NCBI RefSeq assembly: GCF_000421105.1
Contig: NZ_ATWF01000002.1
Location: forward strand, 1 to 64,000
DNA: 64,000 nt
From: Limisalsivibrio acetivorans
Lineage (GTDB): Bacteria > Chrysiogenota > Deferribacteres > Deferribacterales > Geovibrionaceae
Reading direction: 5' to 3'
The notes below the pieces were generated by a model. It was not told the origin of the DNA. It worked only from the letters and a program-made list of their open reading frames with translations, and did no database searches. The position numbers and the translations under genes were made by a program. Shown here piece after piece: positions 50,679-60,018 of this stretch; the stretch's first letter is position 1, and each line of letters opens with the position of its first letter.

Positions 50679-51692
50679 TTAATCCGAGTATTCTGAACCG
50701 AGCTGTACGATCCTGTCGAAGTTTTTCTCAAATTTGTCTGTTATCTCTGGCTCAAAATGGGTTCCCCTCCCCTTAAGGATCTGCGCCAGAGCCTCTTCCG
50801 GGCTCCATGCCCTTTTGTAGGGGCGCTCGGAGGTGAGTGCATCGTAAACATCGCATATGGCAACTATTCTACACTCCAAGGGGATCTCTTCCCCCTTAAG
50901 CCCCTGGGGGTAGCCGCCCCCCTCCCATTTTTCATGGTGGAGCAGAGCAACCTTTCTTGCCAACTTAAGCAACTCAGAATCATCATCGGGGAGCAGGTTA
51001 TGCCCTATCACAGTGTGCTGTTTCATAATCTCAAACTCTTCGAAGGTGAGCTTCCCCGGCTTCAGAAGGATCTTGTCCGGAATACCGATCTTACCCACAT
51101 CGTGCATAGTGCTGGCCGTTGCGAGCAGTTCCGCCTGATTGTCATCCATACCGAGCTCCTTCGCCATAAGCTCGCAGAAATAGCTCATCCTGTGGATATG
51201 CATTCCCGTTTCATTATCACGGAACTCCGCCGCATGACCAAGGCATTTAACGATATTAAGCTGGGTTTGACGAAGCTTGGCTGTTCTGTCACGGACGATA
51301 TCCTCAAGACGGTCACGGTGCCCCTTGAGCTCCAGATGTGTTCTGACTCTGGCAAGTACAACGGTCTCGCTAAGGGGTTTGGTAATGAAATCCACCGCAC
51401 CCGCTTTAAAACCTGCGGCCTGATCACTGTCGCTGGAAAGTGCTGTGATAAAGATAACCGGGATGTCCCTGAGTATGGGGTCGTTTCTGAGCCTGCGGCA
51501 CACTTCGTAGCCGTCCGGCTCGTCCATCATAACATCAAGAAGGATAAGATCGGGCTGCTTTACAGTAGCCATTTCAAGGGCTTCGCTACCCGAAGAGGCC
51601 GTAATTACGGAGTAATGATCCGAGAGCATCTCCTCCATAATATCGAGATTTATTACTTCATCATCCACAACTAAGATTAACTGATTATTCAT
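50679..51692 (-). CDS. HD-GYP response regulator (predicted cyclic-di-GMP phosphodiesterase)
   Basis: A 337-residue protein with an N-terminal receiver domain (1-120; phosphoacceptor Asp53 in LLDVMM, acidic pair Asp10/Asp11, Lys in FITKPLS) joined by a short coiled coil to an HD-GYP domain (about 145-325). The HD motif reads MHDVGKIGIPD and the GYP-type motif GGGYPQGL, with metal-ligand His pairs in MKQHTVIGH and LLHHEKWEG. It resembles RpfG, which hydrolyses cyclic-di-GMP to GMP. It is divergent from the receiver/kinase gene at 51907. Together with the diguanylate cyclases downstream it suggests a local cyclic-di-GMP circuit. A partner kinase is not identified. Confidence 0.92.
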   Translation of the reverse strand: MNNQLILVVDDEVINLDIMEEMLSDHYSVITASSGSEALEMATVKQPDLILLDVMMDEPDGYEVCRRLRNDPILRDIPVIFITALSSDSDQAAGFKAGAVDFITKPLSETVVLARVRTHLELKGHRDRLEDIVRDRTAKLRQTQLNIVKCLGHAAEFRDNETGMHIHRMSYFCELMAKELGMDDNQAELLATASTMHDVGKIGIPDKILLKPGKLTFEEFEIMKQHTVIGHNLLPDDDSELLKLARKVALLHHEKWEGGGYPQGLKGEEIPLECRIVAICDVYDALTSERPYKRAWSPEEALAQILKGRGTHFEPEITDKFEKNFDRIVQLGSEYSD

Positions 51693-51802
51693 TATTTACC
51701 ACCAAGTGAATAAATTAAACCTGCGTATTCTTGCATTATAAGAAAATAGTGTGTGCAATAGATACACTCAAGATGTTTTTTCCATATTGAGTAATTATTT
51801 TT

Positions 51803-51830
51803 TTGACACATTATTAAACAATGATATTTA
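51803..51830 (+). promoter_or_regulatory. Candidate promoter of the receiver/kinase operon
   Basis: A perfect TTGACA (51803-51808) is followed after 16 nt by TATTTA (51825-51830). The first gene starts about 77 nt downstream. The opposite strand has an isolated TATAAT about 50 nt before the HD-GYP gene without a good -35. Confidence 0.5.
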
Positions 51831-51906
51831 TGATTAGTTTCAAAAGGCAATTAGCCTTAATTTAACTTTCCCCTTATGTTAACATGTAAAAAAATTATCA
51901 GGTGCC

Positions 51907-52974
51907 TTGATGGATAATGAAAACAAAATCCTAATCGTTGATGATGATCCTCTTAACATAGACATACTCGAGGAGATTTTCTCCGATATATACCGTGTGA
52001 AGAGTGCCTCTTCCGGCGAGGAAGCCCTTGAGCTTCTTGATTCATACCGACCCGATCTTATCCTTATGGATATTATGATGCCCGGCATAGGAGGGTATGA
52101 AACGTGCAGAAGGATACGCAGAAGCGTGAAACACAGGCTGGTTAAGATCATTCTCGTTTCGGGCAAGGGGATGACCGAAGAGCGCCTTGAGGGCTATGAG
52201 GCTGGCGCCGATGACTATGTAACCAAACCTTTCAGCGATGACGAGCTTCTGGCCAAGGCAAACGTGTTTCTGAGACTGAAAAGGACCGAAGAGGTGGACA
52301 GGATCAAAATGGACATCCTGAACCTCTTCTCCCATGAAACCAGAACACCGCTCAGCTCCATCGTAAGCCCAGCTGAACTCCTGCTTGAGGATACAAACCT
52401 TACCGAGGATCAGCGCTATCTGCTCAAAATGATCGTATCAAGCTCCGAGAGGCTGGTGGATTTCATAAACAAGACCACCCTTCTCTGCAACCTGAAAGGC
52501 GGCCAACGGCTTAACACATACATAGCGAGACCCTCCGATGTTGTTCTTGCGGCTAAGGAAAGACTTGCCGAGCAGTTCAGGACCAAGAACGTGCGCCTCT
52601 CTGTCTCCGGCGACGAACTCGAGCCCGCAACGGCAGACTGGGAGATGATAACCCACGCAATAACTTATATCATGGACAACGCCGTAAAGTACTCCCCCCA
52701 CGGAGCTGAGGTTAAGGCCGATATCCAAAAGGAATCGCCAGATATGGTTCTATACAGAGTAACGGACAACGGCCCCGGCATAGATGAGGAAAACTATCGT
52801 GATCTCTTCGAGGAGTTCCACGTAGATGAGATTATGCACCACCATAAGGGGCTTGGGATAAGTCTCTCCATAGCTCGCTATGTGGCCAGAGCCCACGGCG
52901 GTGATATATCCCTCTATAACTCCGAAACGGGTGGAGCTGTCTGTGAATTTAGAATAAAAGAGCAACAAGGGTAA
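51907..52974 (+). CDS. Receiver-histidine kinase protein (REC-HisKA-HATPase)
   Basis: A 355-residue soluble protein: receiver domain (1-122; acidic pair Asp11/12, phosphoacceptor Asp54, Lys in VTKPFSD), HisKA dimerisation domain (His142 in LFSHETRTPL) and HATPase domain (N box TYIMDNAVKYS, G1 VTDNGPGID, G2 HHKGLGISLSIARY). This inverted order, receiver first, suggests a kinase switched by phosphorylation from another kinase, as in phosphorelays. It has no membrane segment or PAS domain. It is followed after 3 nt by the degenerate Cache kinase gene, with which it is surely co-transcribed. Confidence 0.92.
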   Translation: MMDNENKILIVDDDPLNIDILEEIFSDIYRVKSASSGEEALELLDSYRPDLILMDIMMPGIGGYETCRRIRRSVKHRLVKIILVSGKGMTEERLEGYEAGADDYVTKPFSDDELLAKANVFLRLKRTEEVDRIKMDILNLFSHETRTPLSSIVSPAELLLEDTNLTEDQRYLLKMIVSSSERLVDFINKTTLLCNLKGGQRLNTYIARPSDVVLAAKERLAEQFRTKNVRLSVSGDELEPATADWEMITHAITYIMDNAVKYSPHGAEVKADIQKESPDMVLYRVTDNGPGIDEENYRDLFEEFHVDEIMHHHKGLGISLSIARYVARAHGGDISLYNSETGGAVCEFRIKEQQG

Positions 52975-52977
52975 GGA

Positions 52978-55107
52978 ATGGATAGAGAAGGCGAAGACAG
53001 AAAGATTGCCGCACTTAGCTTCCTGAGCCTGATCTCTGTGGTCGCTATCTTCGCAGTAACAATCAGCTTTATATTCATTTCATCAAATATCCGTGAGATA
53101 AAACGTAAGTCCCAACAGCTGCAAAACCAAATCTATGATGTCCGGCGAGATGTATTGAGCGGCAGGCTTGCCTCGGAAACCAGAAGGATAACTTACGCCT
53201 CCGAAGAGATGAAGAGCAGAACCGAATCCGAGCTCCTTGAAAGGGTCCACAACGCTTACTCTGTAATCTATAGAACATACAGAGACATGGCGGGTGAATA
53301 TCCCGATGCGAAGATTATCGAAACAGCCGCATCGCTACTTGATAAGATGCGCTTCAATAACGGCAACGGATATTACTTCTTGATAGACATGAAGGGTTTA
53401 TCCCACCTATTCCCCACAAACCGGGAAATGGAGGGAACCAACATCATAGGACTGCAGGACAGCAACGGAGTCTTCATAGTCCAAAAGATGCTTGAGATAG
53501 CAAAAAACCGTCGTGAGGATTTCCTGGAGTGGTCTTGGTACAAGCCGGACAACTATCTACTGATGTATGAGAAAAAAGGCTATATAAAATATGTTGAAGC
53601 TCTGGATCTCTTTGTAGGAACCGGTTTGTACAAGGAAGATATTATAAATGAGTCCAAGAACGTAATCCTTAATGAAATGCAGAGACTTAGCAGACTGAAT
53701 CCGAAGGAAGAGCGGCTGAGCATTTATGAAATAACAGAGACCGCTGATGGGGACAGGTTCATCGAAACACTTCTGGAAAAAGGTGATCGTTACACGGAAA
53801 AACCCACACCCGGCTACACCGCTAATATACTGGAAAGGATAAAAGAGGAGAATCAGGTCTGCATATCAAACAGCCTATACCGTGAACAGGAGGGCTACGC
53901 TGTGCCCGCACTCTCCTGCTTTCGTCTTATTGAAGACTGGAACTGGATTATTTCAAGAACCATGTCCACCCGTGATATAAGCGATCTGGTAATGAGAGAG
54001 GAGCATCTTCTAAGGGAGGGGCTGAAACGAAACATATACATACTCGCAGGGGCAGTTCTCAGCGCTTTGCTCATAGGCGTTGTAATATCTTTTGTTATCG
54101 CAAGTAATATAAGCAGTATCTTTCGTCGCTATGGCAAGATAAACAAAAACCAGACCGACAAGCTGGCTGCCGCCAATCAAAGGCTTCATGAAAAGATTAA
54201 GGAGCGTAAAGAGGTGGAGGAGCAGCTCGTGCGTGCAAGGGCGGAGCTTGAGAGAAAGGTGCAGGACAGAACTCTGGAGCTTAAGCGGAAAAACGAGTTC
54301 CTTATTGCTGAGAATATTGAGAGGAAACAGGCTGAAAAGGCACTGATTAAAGCAAAAGAGGAGGCGGAAACAGCCAACTTTGCAAAAAGCGAATTCCTCA
54401 CAAACATGAGCCAGGAGCTTCGCTCCCCGATGCACGAGATACTAAGCTTCTCCCGTTTCGGTATAGACAAGCACAGCAAGGTCCCCCCAGAAAAGGTGCA
54501 GAGATATTTCAGCCAGATTAAGGACAGTGGAGAAAAGCTGCTTGGGTTCCTGAATTCACTGCTCGAGCTCTCAAAGCTTGAGGCGGGAAAGATGGAGTAC
54601 CGGATTAACGTTACCGATGCAAGAAGCGCCGCCGAACAGTCTGTTAAAGAGCTTGAGCTTAACCTTAGCGAGAAAGGTCTCGTTGTGACCATAACCCCCG
54701 AGGGTATTCAACAGCCGGTTTATGCGGATGTAGGAGCAATACTGCAGGTTTTCCGCCACCTCCTTTCCTCACTCATAAGGGTAGCAGAGAATAATTCGGA
54801 GATATCCATAGCCTTCGCACCCTCCAGGCTCCAGAGAAAGGGGGAGGATGTTAAGGCCCTCGCCGCAGAGATAAGGCTGACGGAAAACATCTTAACCGAT
54901 AAAGAGGTTTCCGAGCTTTTCAGCGGATATGCAGACAAGCCCAAGCCGGACGGCTCAAACACCTTCGGGCTCGGTCTCTCCATATGCCGCGAGATCATCC
55001 TTGTCCACGACGGCGATGTATTTGCCGCTAGAGAGGGCGCAGAGACTGTAATCCGCTTCATATTGAAATCACCCGAAGAGGTTAAAGGTGACAGCCTCAA
55101 TGAATGA
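52978..55107 (+). CDS. Cache-domain sensor with degenerate histidine kinase module (pseudokinase)
   Basis: A 709-residue membrane protein. A first membrane helix (12-35) and a second (about 352-375) bracket a periplasmic region of about 315 residues with two Cache-like units: [21 protein letters not shown] is typical of single Cache domains. A coiled coil follows. The kinase part has the HisKA outline [10 protein letters not shown], but the phosphorylated histidine is replaced by Gln479. In the HATPase-like part the N-box asparagine is lost (SLIRVAENN instead of NAIKFSPDN) and the DXGXG G1 motif is missing, although the late [10 protein letters not shown] motif is kept. It should bind signals but not phosphorylate, and likely works with the intact paralogue encoded next. 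Confidence 0.88.
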   Translation: MDREGEDRKIAALSFLSLISVVAIFAVTISFIFISSNIREIKRKSQQLQNQIYDVRRDVLSGRLASETRRITYASEEMKSRTESELLERVHNAYSVIYRTYRDMAGEYPDAKIIETAASLLDKMRFNNGNGYYFLIDMKGLSHLFPTNREMEGTNIIGLQDSNGVFIVQKMLEIAKNRREDFLEWSWYKPDNYLLMYEKKGYIKYVEALDLFVGTGLYKEDIINESKNVILNEMQRLSRLNPKEERLSIYEITETADGDRFIETLLEKGDRYTEKPTPGYTANILERIKEENQVCISNSLYREQEGYAVPALSCFRLIEDWNWIISRTMSTRDISDLVMREEHLLREGLKRNIYILAGAVLSALLIGVVISFVIASNISSIFRRYGKINKNQTDKLAAANQRLHEKIKERKEVEEQLVRARAELERKVQDRTLELKRKNEFLIAENIERKQAEKALIKAKEEAETANFAKSEFLTNMSQELRSPMHEILSFSRFGIDKHSKVPPEKVQRYFSQIKDSGEKLLGFLNSLLELSKLEAGKMEYRINVTDARSAAEQSVKELELNLSEKGLVVTITPEGIQQPVYADVGAILQVFRHLLSSLIRVAENNSEISIAFAPSRLQRKGEDVKALAAEIRLTENILTDKEVSELFSGYADKPKPDGSNTFGLGLSICREIILVHDGDVFAAREGAETVIRFILKSPEEVKGDSLNE

Positions 55108-57199
55108 AAAGAAGATTTCAAAGATATCCCTTTATACCTCCCTCGGCCTCACAGCCGCCCTCACCCTTATAGTTGCGGCCGTTTTCTTCATAGGCTACTA
55201 CACAGACTACAAAAGGGACCGGGAAGCACTGCAGGATGACTACGAAAGAACGCTTAAGGATGTCCTGAGAACCAGCGTAACCGAAGAGATCGAGCGTATA
55301 AGCTTCTACCGGAACATTATTTCCGAAAACCTCCGAATCGAGATCAAAACAAGAACCGATGAAGCATGGAACATAATGAACAGCATCTATAACGATTATA
55401 AAGACGAGCTGAGCGAAAGGGAGATAAAACAGAAGATCTACGACACCATAAAGCCTATCCAGTTCAACTCCGGCAGGGGTTACTATTTTATAATAAACAG
55501 CAACCTGGATATCGTCCTCCATGGCACCAATACCCCCCTTGAAGGGCTTAACGTTAACGATACCCCTCTGGAGCTTGCAAAAAGCTTCATCACACAGATG
55601 AAATCCCTGGCGGACTCCCACCAAAATGGATACATAGAGTACCGCTGGACTAAGCCCTACGACAGGGAAAATCTATACATGAAATACAGCTATATCAGGA
55701 ATTTCGAGCCATTCGGCTGGATTATCGGCACTGGGGACTATCTCGATGAGGCGGAAAAAAGCGTAAAGAAAGATATCCTGAACAGCTATAAATATACCAG
55801 TAACTTATCACTCCATAAGGAGTTCGTTTCCGTAAACGAGATATTCAACATGCACGGCGGAAGAGACTTCGCGAGGGTTCTCGTATTCACAGGAAATGAG
55901 GAGCTTCAGAACATGCTCATTTCCGATAACTACACCGATGAGGAAGGAAACTTATACCTGCGTGATATAATGGACGATCTTCGTGAAAATGGAGAGGCCT
56001 TCGTAAAGCATCTTGTGAGAATCCCCGGAGAGGATGAACCAAGAGTACGTATGGTCTATTTCCTCCTGTACCCGGAATGGGACTGGATGATAGGCAAAGG
56101 CTACTATCTTGAGGATATCAAGGATGAGATAGCCGGTAAAAAGGCGGAGCTCCTTAACAGGGTCATAATGGACAGCATATACACCCTCGCCGCCCTTCTC
56201 GCCGTTGCGGGGCTTGCAGTATTCATATCATTCAAAGTATCGGGGAGAATAGCATCGGGGGCAGAAAAATACCGCAGGGAAAACAAGCAGAAGAAGGATA
56301 AGCTCCATGAAAGCAACCGCCTGCTCTGGGAAGAGATACGCCAGAGAAAGCTCACAGAAAACACCTTAAGGAAAGCCGGCGAAGAGCTTGAAAAAGCCGT
56401 AAGGGAACGAACCGCAGATCTGGACGATGTAAACCGTCACCTGCAGGAGGAAAACCGGAAGAGGAAGGATATTCACACAGAGCTTATACGTGCTAAGGAG
56501 GATGCGGAGAATGCCAACAAGGCTAAATCCGAGTTTCTGGCAAATATGTCCCACGAGATACGCACACCTCTGCACGGTATCCTGAGCTTCTCCAATTTCG
56601 GATTGAAGAAACTGGGCACAGCCTCAGAAGAAAAGATCGAGCACTACTTCATACAGGTGCACGAAAGCGCAAACAGGCTCATGACCTTCATAAACGACCT
56701 GCTGGATCTATCCCGGCTGGAGGCAGGGAGTATGGACTACCGAATACAGGAAGAGGATATCCTGCCTGTTCTGCAGTCCATCGCCTCGGAGTTTCAGGAA
56801 TCACTAAACGAAAAAGGGATTATTCTTGAGATGCCTAAAGAAGGCGCCACAGCCTCCATTGACCGTTTACGCATAGGTCAGGTCTTCAGCAATGTTTTAT
56901 CGAATGCCATAAAATTCTCACCGGATAACAGAAGCATAAAGGTAGAACTGATTAAACACAGAGGGTTTGCAGAGGTTAGAGTAAGAGACGAAGGGCACGG
57001 GGTTCCCGATGAGGATAAAGAGAGGATCTTCCATAAGTTCATCCAGAGCGCCAAAACCAAAACAGGGGCAGGCGGAACCGGACTAGGCCTTGCTATATCC
57101 AGGGAGATAATATCCTATCACGGCGGCAAAATATGGACCGAAGACCCGCCATCGGGGGATGGTAGCGTCTTTATTTTCACCGTCCCCGCAGACTCCTGA
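55100..57199 (+). CDS. Cache-domain sensor histidine kinase (intact paralogue)
   Basis: A 699-residue kinase with the same plan as its upstream neighbour: membrane helix near residues 13-32, periplasmic double Cache region ([21 protein letters not shown]), second helix near 355-375, a long coiled coil, HisKA with an intact phosphoacceptor His485 ([10 protein letters not shown]) and a complete HATPase domain (N box [14 protein letters not shown]1 [11 protein letters not shown]2 [12 protein letters not shown]). It overlaps the stop of the pseudokinase gene. The ATG at 55100 has AAAGGTGA eight bases upstream; an in-frame GTG at 55088 is also possible. It has no receiver domain; output is probably through the receiver proteins in this operon. 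Confidence 0.92.
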   Translation: MNEKKISKISLYTSLGLTAALTLIVAAVFFIGYYTDYKRDREALQDDYERTLKDVLRTSVTEEIERISFYRNIISENLRIEIKTRTDEAWNIMNSIYNDYKDELSEREIKQKIYDTIKPIQFNSGRGYYFIINSNLDIVLHGTNTPLEGLNVNDTPLELAKSFITQMKSLADSHQNGYIEYRWTKPYDRENLYMKYSYIRNFEPFGWIIGTGDYLDEAEKSVKKDILNSYKYTSNLSLHKEFVSVNEIFNMHGGRDFARVLVFTGNEELQNMLISDNYTDEEGNLYLRDIMDDLRENGEAFVKHLVRIPGEDEPRVRMVYFLLYPEWDWMIGKGYYLEDIKDEIAGKKAELLNRVIMDSIYTLAALLAVAGLAVFISFKVSGRIASGAEKYRRENKQKKDKLHESNRLLWEEIRQRKLTENTLRKAGEELEKAVRERTADLDDVNRHLQEENRKRKDIHTELIRAKEDAENANKAKSEFLANMSHEIRTPLHGILSFSNFGLKKLGTASEEKIEHYFIQVHESANRLMTFINDLLDLSRLEAGSMDYRIQEEDILPVLQSIASEFQESLNEKGIILEMPKEGATASIDRLRIGQVFSNVLSNAIKFSPDNRSIKVELIKHRGFAEVRVRDEGHGVPDEDKERIFHKFIQSAKTKTGAGGTGLGLAISREIISYHGGKIWTEDPPSGDGSVFIFTVPADS

Positions 57200-57227
57200 C
57201 AGGCACGCTCCTTGCTTATTAATCCGC

Positions 57228-57986
57228 ATGATGAACAATGCGGAACTTATTTCCTGTTTAAGCAAACTTTACGGCACAAGGGTAAGCTCTCCTTCTCCGG
57301 AACTGCTGAACAGCGATTCTGTTAAAAAGCAGTTCAGAAGGATGGCGATGAAGCTGCACCCTGATATGAACAGAGGGGCGGACGAGGAAACCTCACGCAG
57401 GCTCGGTGATTCCTTTATCAGCGTGAACGAGGCCTATAAAAACCTTCTAGGCTACTTGGAATCATCTGGTGCATTCACAGCACCGTCCTCAGTATTTCGG
57501 CAGAGAAGTACTGAGAAACCTCAGTACTCATCCCCCGGAAACAGCAGCGGTTCACAGCAGAGAGCCCACACCAGCCGCAGAAAGCGGGACTTCATCCCCT
57601 CCAGAAAGTTGAGCTTTGAGGAGTATCTCTACTACACCGGAATAATCACCTGGCACGACTTTATCGCCGCTAAAATATGGATAAGAGCGGGGAGGAGCAG
57701 GCTGGGAGAGATAGCTATAAAATGGGGATGGATAACACGCAGAGACCTTGAAGCTGTTCTACCAGAGAAACGATTCGGCGAGCAGGTCGGGGAGCTCATG
57801 GTGCGCAGCGGGCTGATAACAAGGTTCAGGCTCAATGTTCTTCTTCGACTTCAGAAGCAGATGGAACCGGATGTGGAAGAATACTTCCTCAGCAGAGGCA
57901 TACTCAGCGAAAGCAGGATGATGCAGCATCTGACCAATATGAAATACTACAACTCCTGCTTTGAGGAAAAGGCTAGCTGCGGTTGA
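57228..57986 (+). CDS. J-domain protein with MshEN-like C-terminal repeats
   Basis: A 252-residue protein. The N-terminal 80 residues form a J domain with the His-Pro-Asp motif at 44-46 (KLHPDMNRG), which stimulates Hsp70/DnaK ATPase. There is no zinc-finger or Gly/Phe region. After a serine-rich linker (85-125), residues 128-240 contain about four tandem 25-30-residue helical repeats centred on Gly-Ile/Leu-Ile: TGIIT, WGWIT, SGLIT and RGILS. The second (from Arg158-Leu-Gly) and third (from Gln186-Val-Gly to Gln209) fit the 24-residue cyclic-di-GMP-binding motif of MshEN domains closely in spacing (Gly10, Leu17, Leu21, and Gln24 in the third). A cyclic-di-GMP-responsive co-chaperone is a plausible but untested reading. 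The start has no strong ribosome binding site. Confidence 0.8.
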   Translation: MMNNAELISCLSKLYGTRVSSPSPELLNSDSVKKQFRRMAMKLHPDMNRGADEETSRRLGDSFISVNEAYKNLLGYLESSGAFTAPSSVFRQRSTEKPQYSSPGNSSGSQQRAHTSRRKRDFIPSRKLSFEEYLYYTGIITWHDFIAAKIWIRAGRSRLGEIAIKWGWITRRDLEAVLPEKRFGEQVGELMVRSGLITRFRLNVLLRLQKQMEPDVEEYFLSRGILSESRMMQHLTNMKYYNSCFEEKASCG

Positions 57987-58398
57987 TAAGTATAAGCCCG
58001 ATAATGCAGAGTATGATGCCGAGCCCCGTGGTCATGCTTATGGTCTCCTTAAAGAAGGCATACCCCACCGGTATCAGAAAAAGCCCCACAAGAACACTGC
58101 ATACAACTCCGCCGATGTTGATGTTCCAACCGGCTCTGTAGGCAAGAAGAAAGCCCAGCTCAAGGCCAACAATGGACATGCCAAGGCCTATGCTGGCAAG
58201 GTTCAGCCGGCGGAACGTTTCTGTGAATCCTTCCGCCGCAGGGAAGAAGGGGATAAGAAGAAGTGATGTTGCGGCGGCTGTGAGATATGTCATCACAAGG
58301 GAAAAAACGGGGTTAACGTTCACAGGTATCGACTTCTGGAACACATGGTATAAAACATTCGAGAAAACGGCCATCATCATCGGAGCCCAGTAAAGCAT
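57973..58398 (-). CDS. Small EamA/DMT-type membrane protein (single repeat)
   Basis: A 141-residue inner-membrane protein with five or so hydrophobic helices matching one EamA repeat, the size of half a DMT transporter. Motifs include the N-terminal MMAVFSNVLYHVFQKS and the GYAFFKETISMTTGLGIILCIIGL end, typical of the last helices of the repeat. Single-repeat members work as dimers, as in the small multidrug resistance family. Substrate unknown. It overlaps the end of the J-domain gene by 14 bases on the opposite strand and is otherwise alone. Confidence 0.8.
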   Translation of the reverse strand: MLYWAPMMMAVFSNVLYHVFQKSIPVNVNPVFSLVMTYLTAAATSLLLIPFFPAAEGFTETFRRLNLASIGLGMSIVGLELGFLLAYRAGWNINIGGVVCSVLVGLFLIPVGYAFFKETISMTTGLGIILCIIGLILINRS

Positions 58399-58570
58399 AA
58401 TTGCACCTCAAACAAACTGGAAGAAAGATATAGATATCCACCTAAAACCCTTTAAATGTCAAGCTCTTTAAATATCTTACATAATAGCAGAGAAAAACTA
58501 GCCCCTGTGTATATGTGCAGTTGAATATATCCATGATTTAATGTAATCTAAAATATTACTGCATATGAGT

Positions 58571-58593
58571 AATAATACCTGTCAGGTATTATT
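58571..58593 (+). promoter_or_regulatory. Hairpin/palindrome upstream of the diguanylate cyclase gene
   Basis: AATAATACCT (58571-58580), a 3-nt GTC loop and AGGTATTATT (58584-58593) form a perfect 10-bp stem followed by TTTACTTTTTT, 27 nt before the ATG at 58620. It could be an AT-rich terminator/attenuator in the leader or an operator. Confidence 0.5.
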
Positions 58594-58619
58594 TTTACTT
58601 TTTTATTTATGGTGATTTT

Positions 58620-59990
58620 ATGAAACGAAACGCACCCAGCATAGTCAAGAAAAGCCGGGTTTATATGCTCCTGATGGGCGTGATTGTGGGCATTATATTC
58701 CCATTCTTCACCGTGATAGTGCTCAACTTGAACCCAAAGGACGTTCTGAACACAAAGTTCTTCGTCTCCTGTATTATTGCAGGCATTCTGGTGGGACTGC
58801 TATCTTCGGTAATAACCAGCATAACGATCCTCAACAAGCTCACAACCTTCCACGAGGCGCTCGTAGATGTGGTCAAAAACATCAAAGCACACAAGCAGGG
58901 GATGCGGAAGGTGGAGGAGTGCGACTGTTTTGTTCTGCGGGACACCTCAGACATCATCGGCGACATTCAGGAGAAGTACAACGAGCTGGTGGAAACCATA
59001 CGCAACTCCTTCCTCCAGCACCAGCACATGGACCAGTTTTTCACCGTGCTCAACCATTCCATAGAGTTCAGAAACCTTAATAAAAACGTGGTGAAATTCA
59101 TAACAGAGACAGTACAGCCCGTTCTCGCAGCAGAGATATACTGCTTTAATGAGCATAACAAATTCCTCAAATGCGGCGCAGTATTCGCCCATAACGCTCC
59201 CACGGAGCAGTTTAAGGATTTCCTCCAGGATGTTCTGGAAAGCAGGGAGGTTATGGAGCTTGAGGAGAAGAATCTCTTCTTTATTGAGGGACTTTTCTCC
59301 GTCCGCCCCAACTCCGTTGCCCTCTTCCCCATAGCAAACGATACAAACAAGGTGGGCGTGCTTGCGGTTTATCTCTCCAGAAAGCTCATGGACGATGAGC
59401 GGGGGATGATCGGCAAGCTTCTTAATCAGTATACCCTCGCCTACCAGAGTTCGCTCAGCTTCAACAGGGTTCAGGATATGGCCTCCATCGACGAGCTGAC
59501 AAGAATAAACAACCGACGCAACGGCATAGCGCTGACAGAAGACGTGCTCGAAAAAGCCTACGAAGATCGTGAACCCGTCAGCCTGCTAATTATGGATATT
59601 GATCACTTTAAGCAAGTAAACGACACCTACGGGCACCAGGCGGGTGATATGATACTCCGCGTTCTCTCGGAAAAAATCAAAAATATGATAAGGGGCACCG
59701 ATATCTTTCTCAGATACGGCGGTGAAGAGTTTCTTATCGTTATGCCTGGTACACATATTGATGATTCCTATAAGAGGAGTGAAATAATACGAAAAGCTGT
59801 TGAGGAATCAGAATTCCTGTGGAATAATAATTCTATCCAAGTTACCATCTCTTTGGGTCTTTCGTGTACAGAGATCGGAACCCAGAATAACTATGATCTT
59901 GATACACTTCTGACACAGGCCGATGAAGCATTGTATCTCGCTAAAGAACAAGGAAGAAATCGTTCTGTGCTGTATATGAAGTGCGAATAA
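58620..59990 (+). CDS. Membrane-bound diguanylate cyclase (GGDEF, with I-site)
   Basis: A 456-residue protein. Two membrane helices at the N terminus (about 14-36 and 48-70) flank a very short periplasmic loop. A HAMP-like/coiled region follows, then a GAF-like sensing region (about 135-275) and a GGDEF domain (285-452). The active site reads GGEEF (367-371), and the inhibitory site is intact: Arg358-Gly-Thr-Asp361 followed by exactly five residues before GGEEF. It should make cyclic-di-GMP from GTP with product inhibition. The domain begins with the usual DELTRINNRR. It starts a plus-strand signalling operon with receiver/kinase, CheY-like, and PilB-like genes. Confidence 0.94.
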   Translation: MKRNAPSIVKKSRVYMLLMGVIVGIIFPFFTVIVLNLNPKDVLNTKFFVSCIIAGILVGLLSSVITSITILNKLTTFHEALVDVVKNIKAHKQGMRKVEECDCFVLRDTSDIIGDIQEKYNELVETIRNSFLQHQHMDQFFTVLNHSIEFRNLNKNVVKFITETVQPVLAAEIYCFNEHNKFLKCGAVFAHNAPTEQFKDFLQDVLESREVMELEEKNLFFIEGLFSVRPNSVALFPIANDTNKVGVLAVYLSRKLMDDERGMIGKLLNQYTLAYQSSLSFNRVQDMASIDELTRINNRRNGIALTEDVLEKAYEDREPVSLLIMDIDHFKQVNDTYGHQAGDMILRVLSEKIKNMIRGTDIFLRYGGEEFLIVMPGTHIDDSYKRSEIIRKAVEESEFLWNNNSIQVTISLGLSCTEIGTQNNYDLDTLLTQADEALYLAKEQGRNRSVLYMKCE

Positions 59991-60018
59991 ACTCTTTTAC
60001 CACGGAAAAGATGAGAGA

